Source: Chloroflexota bacterium (GTDB lineage: Bacteria; Chloroflexota; Dehalococcoidia; SM23-28-2; RBG-16-64-32). From it: a DNA stretch of 11,206 nt. Both the position numbers and the translations under genes were made by a program. Shown here one piece after another: positions 1 to 9,228 of this stretch. The stretch spans positions 1-11,206 of the forward strand of contig VBJT01000143.1 of the NCBI GenBank assembly GCA_005880075.1, read 5' to 3'. The stretch's first letter is position 1, and each line of letters opens with the position of its first letter. The notes beneath the pieces were generated by a model. The model was not told where the DNA came from. It was given only the letters and a program-made list of their open reading frames with translations, and searched no databases.

Positions 1-22
1 GTCGACCCCGAAAAAGAGAGCT

Positions 23-54
23 TTGGAGGCAAAGGGCCCAGGCCCTTGGAGGCA
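23..54 (+). repeat. 9-bp direct repeat flanking a small GC hairpin
   Basis: The 9-mer TTGGAGGCA occurs at 23-31 and again at 46-54. Between and partly overlapping the copies is an inverted repeat, AAGGGC (32-37) with GCCCTT (42-47) around a 4-nt loop, which could fold as RNA or cruciform DNA. No T-tract follows, so it does not look like a Rho-independent terminator. It may belong to whatever structured element precedes the half tRNA at 121. The function is unknown. Confidence 0.5.
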
Positions 55-68
55 GATGGCTAAGACGG

Positions 69-89
69 CCTGAAAACGCCGTTTTCAGG
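69..89 (+). other. Perfect 9-bp hairpin upstream of the half tRNA
   Basis: CCTGAAAAC (69-77) is the exact reverse complement of GTTTTCAGG (81-89), with a 3-nt GCC loop. The next bases, TTCAAAC, give no U-run, so an intrinsic terminator is not supported. Together with the hairpin at 32-47, this makes 1-120 look like part of a structured RNA or the end of an inserted element. I could not assign it to a family: tmRNA, RNase P RNA and SRP RNA signatures were looked for by eye and not seen. Confidence 0.5.
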
Positions 90-120
90 TTCAAACAGAT
101 ACAAATCGCGGAGCAGAATC

Positions 121-167
121 TTCCCAAGCAGACGGGCCGTGGGTTCGAGTTCCCATCGCCCGCTCCA
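121..167 (+). tRNA. 3' half of tRNA-Gly(CCC); 5' half absent
   Basis: The segment reads as the 3' part of a glycine tRNA. It has an anticodon loop TTCCCAA (121-127, anticodon CCC), the 3' strand of the anticodon stem GCAGA (128-132), and a T-stem GTGGG (139-143) pairing with CCCAT (152-156). The acceptor 3' strand CGCCCGC (157-163), discriminator T and encoded CCA (165-167) follow. The T-loop is TTCGAGTT, 8 nt rather than the universal 7, so one T is extra. Bases just upstream (GAATC, 116-120) do not pair with GCAGA, and no acceptor 5' strand or D-arm exists in 1-120. Similarity therefore starts at the anticodon loop, the place where tyrosine integrases recombine and where tRNA introns sit. 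It is most simply a tRNA remnant or attachment-site copy. A split or intron-containing gene with its 5' exon before the window is the alternative. Confidence 0.7.
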
Positions 168-262
168 TAACCCATTCCCTGTTCCGCGAGATAACCGCCC
201 GAAAGCATTCGGTCCGACGCGGACATGGCCGCCTGACGCCGACGCTCAACTGCGGCTATTCG

Positions 263-268
263 TATGAT
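263..268 (+). promoter_or_regulatory. Possible -10 element for a leaderless GH15 transcript
   Basis: TATGAT at 263-268 matches the TANNNT -10 pattern. It lies exactly 7 nt before the ATG at 276, so transcription would begin at or next to the A of that start codon. No Shine-Dalgarno sequence precedes either candidate ATG (264 or 276), which fits a leaderless mRNA. There is no convincing -35 hexamer 16-18 nt upstream, so this rests on spacing and the missing ribosome-binding site only. Confidence 0.35.
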
Positions 269-275
269 AAGACGC

Positions 276-2138
276 ATGTCCGAAGGCGAACCGTATCCGC
301 CGATCTCCGATTACGCCCTGCTCGGCGATATGCATTCCTGCGCGCTGGTCTCGAAGTCCGGCTCTATCGATTGGTGCTGCTGGCCGCGCTTCGACAGCCC
401 CTCCGTCTTCGGCCGCCTGCTCGACTGGGAGAAGGGCGGCTGCTTCCAGCTCTCTCCCGGGGGCGTCCGCTCCGTCACGCGGCGCTACCTGCCCGGCACG
501 AACGTCCTTCAGACGACGTTCGAGACAGATTCGGGGTCCGCCCAGCTCACCGACTTCATGCCTGTGCACCCCCACGCGCGGCCCGAGCAACCACGCGAGG
601 TCGGCACGCGCCAGCAGATCGTCCGAATTCTCGAGTGCACCAGCGGCAGCATCGAAGCCGTGCTCGAATGCCACCCGCGGTTCGATTACGGCACCATCGT
701 ACCGCATGTCGAAATACCGGCGCCGAACTCCGGCTTCGCGCACGGCGGCTGCGATGCGGTCTCGATCTTCTGCTCGTCCCCGCTCCAGGAAGTCGAGGGC
801 GGATTCCGGGCGGCGGCAAGCCTGGGCATCGGCGAAAAGCTGCTGGCGGCGGTCAAGTACGAGGCGGTCTTCTCGCACCAAGCCCAGGCCCTGGATCTCG
901 CGGAGCTAGAGGCGCGCCTGGAAGAGACGGTGCGCTTCTGGCGCGAATGGTCGTCTGCCTGCACCTACGACGGCGAATATCTCGAAGAAGTCCTGCGCTC
1001 AGCGTTGACGATCAAGGCCATGACGTACGCTCCCTCCGGCGCCCTGCTTGCCGCCGCGACGACCTCGCTGCCTGAGGTGATCGGCGGAGAGCGCAACTGG
1101 GACTACCGGTTCACCTGGATCCGCGACGCGACCTTCGCTCTCTACGGCCTCGGCATCATCGGCTACCACGAGGAAGCCATGGCGTTCAAAGACTGGCTCG
1201 AGTGGAGCACTGCCGGCCGGGCCGCCGATTTACAACTGATGTACGGCATCGGCGGCGAGCGCCGCCTGACCGAGTTCGACATTGCAGAGCTGGAAGGTTA
1301 CCGCGGTTCCCGCCCGGTCCGCGTTGGCAACGGCGCCTACTCCCAGTTCCAGCTCGACATCTACGGAGAGATCCTGGACTCGGCGCACGTTTACCGCCGG
1401 TTTGGCGGCGAGATGGACGAGAAATACTGGCAGTATCTCACGCGCGTCGTTGACTTCGTGATCGAGCACTGGCGGGAGCCTGACGAGGGCATCTGGGAGA
1501 CGCGCGGCGGCCGGCAGCACTTCGTCTTCTCGAAAGTCATGTGCTGGGTGGCGCTCGACCGCGCCATCAAGGCGGCCCGGGCGCTCACTCTCCCAGGCGA
1601 TATCGAGAACTGGAGCGCTGTCCGGGCGGAAATCAAAGCGGACGTCCTGGAGAAAGGCTTCGACAACGAGCGCGGCGTCTTCGTCCAGTCCTACGGGAGC
1701 AGGGCACTCGACGGAAGCAACCTGATGCTGCCGCTGGTCGGGTTCATCCGGGCGGACGACCCACGCATGCGGTCGACTATTGAGGCGACTGAGCGCGAGC
1801 TCACTTCGCCCCACGGCTTCGTCTACCGCTACCTGGGGATGGACGATGGCCTCGAAGGTAAAGAGGGCACCTTTACGATCTGCACCTTCTGGCTGGCCGA
1901 CAACTTCATCGCGCTGGGCGAGCTCCAGAAGGCGAGAGCGCTGTTCGAAAAGCTCCGCGGCTACGCCAACGACCTCGGCCTATTCAGCGAGGAGATCGAT
2001 GCCGAGACCGGCGCGATGCTCGGCAACTTCCCTCAGGCCTTCAGCCAACTCGCCTTCATCAACACGGCGGTTCTGCTGCATAAGGCGGAAGTCCATGGCT
2101 CAGCGCTGCCACGGGCGGAGAAGCAAACCAGGCAATGA
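276..2138 (+). CDS. GH15 family glucan/trehalose glucosidase
   Basis: An inverting glycoside hydrolase of family 15 that releases beta-D-glucose from alpha-glucosides. Prokaryotic members of this subgroup include trehalases and isomaltose/dextran glucosidases, so the substrate is not fixed by sequence. It is probably cytosolic, as no signal peptide is seen. Numbered from the ATG at 276 (620 aa), it shows the N-terminal beta-sandwich signature GSIDWCCWPRFDSP near 29-42. The (alpha/alpha)6-barrel motif RNWDYRFTWIRDA lies at 273-285. The likely general acid is E408 in GIWETRGG and the likely general base E572 or E573 in SEEID, followed by LGNFPQAFSQ. Length and motif order are normal and nothing is missing. 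An in-frame ATG at 264 would add four residues (MIRR). I prefer 276 because a TATGAT box sits 7 nt upstream and homologues start close to the SDYALLGD motif. The stop overlaps the next gene (ATGA), implying translational coupling with a glucose dehydrogenase and so glucose as the product. Confidence 0.93.
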   Translation: MSEGEPYPPISDYALLGDMHSCALVSKSGSIDWCCWPRFDSPSVFGRLLDWEKGGCFQLSPGGVRSVTRRYLPGTNVLQTTFETDSGSAQLTDFMPVHPHARPEQPREVGTRQQIVRILECTSGSIEAVLECHPRFDYGTIVPHVEIPAPNSGFAHGGCDAVSIFCSSPLQEVEGGFRAAASLGIGEKLLAAVKYEAVFSHQAQALDLAELEARLEETVRFWREWSSACTYDGEYLEEVLRSALTIKAMTYAPSGALLAAATTSLPEVIGGERNWDYRFTWIRDATFALYGLGIIGYHEEAMAFKDWLEWSTAGRAADLQLMYGIGGERRLTEFDIAELEGYRGSRPVRVGNGAYSQFQLDIYGEILDSAHVYRRFGGEMDEKYWQYLTRVVDFVIEHWREPDEGIWETRGGRQHFVFSKVMCWVALDRAIKAARALTLPGDIENWSAVRAEIKADVLEKGFDNERGVFVQSYGSRALDGSNLMLPLVGFIRADDPRMRSTIEATERELTSPHGFVYRYLGMDDGLEGKEGTFTICTFWLADNFIALGELQKARALFEKLRGYANDLGLFSEEIDAETGAMLGNFPQAFSQLAFINTAVLLHKAEVHGSALPRAEKQTRQ

Positions 2139-3241
2139 AAGCAGTCATCGTCACGCCCGGGCGGCCCCGTAGCGGCCGGCTCGCGGAAGTTCCGCAACCG
2201 GTCCCGAAGCCGGGTGAGGTTCTCGTCCGCATGCGTGAGGTCGGTATCGACGGGACCGACGCCGAGATCCTGGATGGACAGTACGGCGAGGCGCCTCCGG
2301 GCGACGGCTACCTGATCATCGGGCATGAGTCCCTCGGCCGGGTGGAAACCGTCACTGGCGGGGTCGAAGACCTCGTACCCGGAGATTGGGTTGTCGCGAT
2401 CGTCCGACGCCCCGACCCGGTACCTTGCCCCAACTGCGCCGTCGGGGAGTGGGACATGTGCCTGAACGGCCTCTACAGCGAACGCGGCATCAAGGGCCTG
2501 CACGGCTTCCTGGCAGAATATTACGTCGAGCAGCCACGCTACCTCGTCAAGCTACCGGACGAGCTAACGAGCGTGGGTGTGCTCCTCGAACCGCTGACGA
2601 TCGCCGAGAAGGCCCTCGACCAGATCGAGCGCATCCAGTCGCGGCTGGTATGGCAACCGGACCGCGCCGTCGTGCTCGGCGCGGGGCCCGTCGGGCTTCT
2701 GGCGGCACTCGCCCTCCGCCTGCGTGAGCTAGAAGTGTACGTCTACGACCGCGCCGAACCAGGCCTCAAAAGCGAGCTGGTAGAAGCGATGGGAGCGCAT
2801 TACATCTGGGCCGAAAAGCGCCGCCTCGACCACAAGCTGGCCGACGAGATCGGCCCAATTGACGTCATTTTCGAAGCGACCGGGTACAGCCCGCTGGCTT
2901 TCGACGCCATGGATACCGTCGCGCCGAACGGTATTGTCTGTCTCTCCGGAGTCAGCGGCGGCGGCCGGACGGTTCAGGTCTCGGCCGATCACCTGAATCT
3001 CGAGCTCGTCCTCGGTAACCGAGTCGTCTTCGGCACGGTCAACGCCAACCGGCGGCATTTCGAGGCCGGCGTTCAACATTTAAGCGAGATCGAAGCGCGC
3101 TGGCCGGGCCTGCTCTCTCGCATCATCACCACGCGGCTTCCGATGAATCGGTTTGCCGAAGCCCTTCAGCGACAGCCCGGTAACGTCAAGGCGGTAGTCG
3201 AAGTCTTTCCGCTCCCCGCGGGTGTCGGGCAGCCGGTGTAG
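2135..3241 (+). CDS. gdh: Glucose 1-dehydrogenase, zinc-dependent MDR family
   Basis: A medium-chain dehydrogenase of the archaeal glucose dehydrogenase type (Sulfolobus, Thermoplasma, Haloferax), oxidising beta-D-glucose to gluconolactone with NAD(P)+. This is the first step of non-phosphorylative or semi-phosphorylative Entner-Doudoroff routes. Of 368 aa, the catalytic zinc region shows GIDGTD (37-42), GHE (H64, E65) and LLEP (E152). The ligand that is Cys in most relatives is D39 here, as known for Haloferax glucose dehydrogenase. The structural zinc lobe keeps only C98, C101 and C109; the third Cys of the usual four is G104. The Rossmann motif LGAGPVG lies at 181-187. The second strand ends in YD (D205) instead of the basic residues of NADP-preferring relatives, which hints at NAD+. 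The ATG overlaps the GH15 stop by 4 nt, so the two are co-translated. A role as another polyol dehydrogenase is possible but less likely. Confidence 0.88.
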   Translation: MKAVIVTPGRPRSGRLAEVPQPVPKPGEVLVRMREVGIDGTDAEILDGQYGEAPPGDGYLIIGHESLGRVETVTGGVEDLVPGDWVVAIVRRPDPVPCPNCAVGEWDMCLNGLYSERGIKGLHGFLAEYYVEQPRYLVKLPDELTSVGVLLEPLTIAEKALDQIERIQSRLVWQPDRAVVLGAGPVGLLAALALRLRELEVYVYDRAEPGLKSELVEAMGAHYIWAEKRRLDHKLADEIGPIDVIFEATGYSPLAFDAMDTVAPNGIVCLSGVSGGGRTVQVSADHLNLELVLGNRVVFGTVNANRRHFEAGVQHLSEIEARWPGLLSRIITTRLPMNRFAEALQRQPGNVKAVVEVFPLPAGVGQPV

Positions 3242-3244
3242 CGC

Positions 3245-4694
3245 TCAAGCAGCATCAATCCGTTCAAGCAGCTCAGCGTACTGTGTGAGGTGCCGCAGCG
3301 GAAGATACTCTGCCCGCACTCGCTCGTGCGCCTCTTCGCCCAATCGTTGCCTTAGCCCGGCGTCGGGGAGTAATCGCCCGAGTACAGTCGCGAATGATTC
3401 GATGTCATTCGGGTCCTGCAACAGCAGTCCGTCTGTCCCATCTCTGATCTGGTCCTGAATCCCGCCGACGGCGCTCGCGAGAACTGGGCGCCGCTTCCAC
3501 ATCGCTTCTGTCACCGTTAGCCCAAAGCCTTCTCGCAAGCTCTTCTGGACGACGATGGTAGCCTGCCTCTGCAACGCGTTGACGATCGCGCCGTTCTCCT
3601 CGAGGTCCGCAGTCGGCAGGCTCGCCAGATGCACGCGGTCTCTGATCCCGTGCGGAAGCTCCCGCCAGCGGTCGACAACCGCATCGAGCGTACTCGCCGA
3701 CTCCGGATCATCCTCTATCGCGTGAACGTTTGGGCCGGCGAGGACCAGCTCGGCCTCCAGATCCGGCTCCCGCTCGGCAAGGCGCGCGAAACCCCACATC
3801 ACGCCGACCGGGTCCTTCAATGGGTCCCATCTCGAGATCTGAACGACGAGCGGAGCATCCGGCGAGGAGACCGGCCCAAGCCGGATTACATCGGCGCGCC
3901 GGTCCACGCGGCCCGGCGAGCCGTCGAGCCGGACGAACGTCGGCAGCACCTCCGAGGGAGTGCCGCCGAGCAGGCCTGTATGGAACAGGATGGCTCGTGC
4001 CACATCGTCCGCCATTTCCTGGTTCTTGGGCGAGAAGGGGTCGATAGAAGGCGGAATGATTATGCTTCGGTCGTGGTTGCAGACCTCCGGCACGTACTGA
4101 CGGCGAGTGAAAACGGTGGCGGCCGCGTCGCAAATGTAGGGTTCCAGAAACCGCCAACCCACCTCGGTCTCTGGGTTTGGGTCGTCCGCGCCGATGTGAC
4201 ACCTCCAGATTACGATTGCCCCAAGCCCGGTCAGCGCCGGCGCGAGCCCGGCAGTCTGCGGATCGTGCAGCACCACCACGTCGCGCGGCCGGACCAGCCC
4301 ACTGATCTCGGCGGCGTTCGCGCGGAGCACGTCCTCGTATACGGCACGTTCCTTATCTCCGAGCGGCGAGCCGTCGCCGTATGAGCCGTGGAGCGCGTGA
4401 TGGAGCCGCTTCGTGATCCGAAAGAAGTCCGGACTTCCGCCGATCACGACCCACCGGCAGTCGATCCCGAAACCGCGGACGTACGGCAAGACCGAGCGCA
4501 GCATTTCAGCCACTCCGCCGCCGGTCGCCGTCGAATTCACGCTCCACACGGCTCGTCCCTTAAGCCGGGAGCTCATCTCCTCGCCCAGCCGCTTGGCCCG
4601 CGCGATCGGTTCGGCGCCGCTGATCGTAAGGAAGCGATCGATCGGCTGGGCGCCGAGCTCTACTTCCTGGATGCGTATTACGTTGTCCAGCGGC

Positions 4695-4714
<20 letters not shown>
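3245..4714 (-). CDS. treT: TreT-like trehalose synthase, GT4 glycosyltransferase
   Basis: A retaining GT-B glycosyltransferase closely resembling archaeal and bacterial TreT, which makes trehalose from NDP-glucose and glucose and can run in reverse. Numbered from the TTG at 4714 (489 aa), the acceptor-side glycine loop NSTATGGGVAEML is at 60-72 and HDPQ at 150-153. WRCHIG lies at 170-175 and PPSIDP near 221-226. The donor-site basic pair is R295 and K300 in SRWDPLKDP, and the EX7E motif is E395/E403 within REGFGLTVTEAMW. It is longer than archaeal TreT (about 410 aa), mainly through a roughly 45-residue insert (about 240-285) before the donor domain. The start is uncertain. A GTG at 4792 would overlap clpB by 98 bp with unrelated sequence, and TTG exists at 4741 and 4714. 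A CTG at 4690 lies 9 nt after GGGAG, just past the clpB stop. Family similarity begins about ten residues after 4714. It is probably co-transcribed with clpB and ends 3 nt from the convergent glucose dehydrogenase. Confidence 0.85.
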
Positions 4715-7304
<2,590 letters not shown>

Positions 7305-7519
7305 CTTGTCCTCCCTCGTAGAAGCGGCGCTTTCGGCCCAGCCGCGCCGATCGTGGCCCGCCGCAGAACCGGCTGGGCTGGCTATTCATATCGTCTGGCA
7401 GCATGCACATGATTTCAACGCTGTGATCGACGGCCGAATTAAGTTCCCTTGCAATGCAACGACATTCGCGAATTTTCAGCGTCGGCGGACGGCGCGTGCC
7501 GTACCTCCGCGTCCTTTGC
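7305..7519 (-). promoter_or_regulatory. clpB 5' leader and promoter region
   Basis: This 215-bp gap between the acetolactate synthase stop and the clpB ATG is clearly more AT-rich than its neighbours in 7381-7480, as expected for a promoter. Visible elements are a palindrome ATTCGCGAAT (7464-7473), a palindrome TTGCAATGCAA (7449-7459), a TTGAAA hexamer on the minus strand (7413-7418) and a large inverted repeat at 7334-7380. No HrcA/CIRCE (TTAGCACTC-N9-GAGTGCTAA) or HspR/HAIR site is recognisable. No -10 hexamer lies at a good distance from TTGAAA: the nearest, TATGAA, is 22 nt away. The promoter location is therefore an inference. Confidence 0.5.
7334..7380 (-). promoter_or_regulatory. Inverted repeat in the clpB leader
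   Basis: GCCCAGCCG (7336-7344) and CGGCTGGGC (7370-7378) are perfect 9-bp complements separated by 25 nt. One G-U and one C-G pair outward extend this to 11 bp (7334-7380). It ends about 30 nt before the clpB start codon and leaves the Shine-Dalgarno free. As RNA it would be a stable stem near the translation start; as DNA it could be an operator. There is no U-tract, so it is not an obvious terminator for the upstream gene. Confidence 0.45.
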
Positions 7520-9101
7520 TCACATGCTGATGTGCACTTCGCCAAGCGTCTCCGTGAGGCGATGGTTCTCCGAGTAATCCACCGGTACAGCGATGAGCGA
7601 AGGGCCATCTAACGCCAGCGCCTTGTCCAGCGCCGCCGGGAACTCATCGGCTGCCTTAATCGAAAACGCCGGGAGGCCGAATGCTTGGGCCAAAGTGACA
7701 AAGTCAGGATTGCCAAAGCCCACTCCGAACGATCGCCCGAACCTCGCTTCTTGCTTCCATTGGATCGAACCGTAGGCGCCGTCTACCCAGACTACCGTGA
7801 CGAAAGCGGTGCCTAACCGCCTCGCCGTCTCGAGTTCTTGCACATTCATGAGAAAGCCACCGTCCCCGGTGACGACAACGACACGGCGTTTGGGCTCCGC
7901 GATTTTGGCGGCGATTCCGCCAGGCACACCGATGCCCATCGTCGCGAAGCCGTTTGAGATGATCACTGTATTCGGCAGCTCCGCAGGAAAGAGGCGGGCG
8001 ATCCACAACTTGTGAACGCCGACATCGCTGATTAGGATGTCCTCGGCGGAAAGCGTCTCTCGCATGTCGTGCAGGATGCGCTGGGGCTTGAGGGGAACGG
8101 CGTCGGACTTCGCGTAGGCGTTCAGCTCTGCAAGGGCCGTGCTCTCGAGACGCGACTCATCGAAGAAGGCCTCGCGCCTGCCGCAGCAACCCGTCAACGC
8201 CTTTAGCGCCTCGCCGATCTCGGACACGATCTCGACTTCCGGCTGATAGTACTCATCGACCTCCGCCGGCAACGTATCGATGTGGATGATCCGTTTCTCG
8301 CGACCGGCGTTCCAGAGCCGCGGGGCGAACTCCACGAGGTCGTATCCGACGGCGATAATGAGATCGGAGTCGGCGAGGCCGCACATCTCGTAGTCGCGGT
8401 TCTGCAGGCCAACTGTCAACCTCGCGAGCGGGTTCTTGTATCCCATCACGCCCTTGCTCATGAAGGTGTTCGCGGCTGGTATGCCGACGGTCTCGGCGAA
8501 TCGTCTGAGCTCCATTGCCGCCCGTCGGCGTACGACTCCGTTGCCCGCTAGGATCATCGGCCGCTCCGCGCGCTCGATCAGCTCGCCCGCCGTCTCGATC
8601 GCGTGATCGGCCGGGCGGGGATACTCGACCCGTCTGATGATCAGCGGCTTGCCCTCGACGCGCTGAGCGGCCACCTCTTCCGGCAACTCGATGTGCGTCG
8701 GCCCCGGCTTCTCCGTCTCCGCGACCTTGAACGCCTTCCGTACCACTTCCGGCACCACCTCCGGCTCCATCACGCGGGCCTGCCACTTGGTGATCGGTCT
8801 AAAGATCTGCGGCGTGCTTACGTACTGGTGCGCCTCCTTGTGGATGATCCGCTACACCGGTCACGAGGTTGGTCGCGCCCGGGCCCAGGGTCGCCAGGCA
8901 GACGCCGGGGCGCCCGGTGAGCCGCCCGTAGACATCGGCCATCAGGGCAGCGCCTTGCTCGTGCCGCGTGGGGATGAAAGTGATCTTGCTGTCAGCAAGC
9001 GCGTCCAGCAGCGATAAGATTTCCTCGCCGGGCACGCCGAATACCTGCTCGACGCCCTCGTTTTCGAGGCATCTCACAAGCAGGTCGGCGGCTCGCTGCA
9101 T
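7520..9101 (-). pseudogene. Acetolactate synthase-like ThDP enzyme, frameshifted by internal deletion
   Basis: A thiamine-diphosphate enzyme of the acetolactate synthase family (catabolic AlsS-like by its C-terminus), which would join two pyruvates into acetolactate. The N-terminal piece begins at the ATG at 9101 and shows FGVPGEE (21-27), the catalytic-Glu motif RHEQGAA (E48) and GPGATNLVTGVAD. It then shifts into HPQGGAPVRKHAADL and stops at 8799-8801. The rest continues in another frame from about 8849 (IHKEAHQYV, then FRPITKW, then VMEPEVVPEVV) through the ThDP motif GDGGF (near 7867) and WVDGAYGS (near 7785) to VPVDYSEN and the stop at 7520-7522. Compared with the family, about 19 residues between GVAD and IHKE are missing and the frame moves by one. 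No other lesion is seen. It is a genuine pseudogene, a very recent mutation, or an assembly deletion. No Shine-Dalgarno precedes 9101. Confidence 0.85.
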
Positions 9102-9228
9102 CTTTGGACTTTGCGGTCGAAAAGGCAATCCTCTTGTTAGGTTTCGAGTATACCTGGTCGCGCACATCCGACCGGCCGAGTGCTTACACTGGAGGCGGAA
9201 GGAGCGGTCGAACCAGGAGGTAGGCGAA
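9102..9228. promoter_or_regulatory. Divergent intergenic region between the ThDP gene and aldehyde dehydrogenase
   Basis: This 127-bp gap separates two divergent starts. An AGTATACC core at 9147-9154 supplies a TATACT -10-like hexamer for the minus strand (leader about 40 nt) and TATACC for the plus strand (leader about 65 nt). Neither has a recognisable -35 at normal spacing. The plus-strand Shine-Dalgarno AGGAGGT at 9216-9222 belongs to the aldehyde dehydrogenase. No clear operator was seen. Confidence 0.3.

Noticed and set aside
51..120. Group I intron 3' end ahead of the half tRNA
   Set aside because: CAGATGGCTAAGACGG followed by a hairpin at 69-89 vaguely recalls a P7/P3 strand then P8. 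No complementary P7 3' strand follows, and no intron-terminal G sits at the tRNA boundary. An Rfam RF00028 scan with more left sequence would settle it.
1..167. tmRNA (ssrA) 3' end
   Set aside because: The T-arm plus CCA suggested it, but the anticodon loop TTCCCAA with the GCAGA stem strand is a normal tRNA-Gly feature, and no tag reading frame or tmRNA-type G-rich acceptor was found.
246..881. Long minus-strand open frame (211 codons) antisense to the GH15 gene
   Set aside because: It mirrors a strongly conserved GH15 coding sequence, has no recognisable motif, is Arg/Ala/Glu-rich as expected for GC-rich shadow frames, and has no ribosome-binding site.
3629..4384. 251-codon plus-strand open frame antisense to the TreT-like gene
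   Set aside because: The TreT-like frame has family motifs throughout. The antisense frame has none and no plausible start signal.
7399..7418. Sigma-32-like promoter (TTGAAA, 14 nt, CCAGAC) for clpB
   Set aside because: Only the TTGAAA half matches. The downstream half is a poor fit to CCCCAT-type sequence, and that sigma factor class is mainly proteobacterial.
7305..7519. CIRCE or HAIR heat-shock operator upstream of clpB
   Set aside because: Neither TTAGCACTC-N9-GAGTGCTAA nor CTTGAGT-N7-ACTCAAG is present, even allowing a few mismatches.
8968..9228. N-terminal extension of the aldehyde dehydrogenase from an ATG at 8968
   Set aside because: The extra 87 residues lie antisense to the conserved ThDP gene and resemble no aldehyde dehydrogenase. 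The ATG at 9229 has AGGAGGT just upstream and starts at the family's normal N-terminus.
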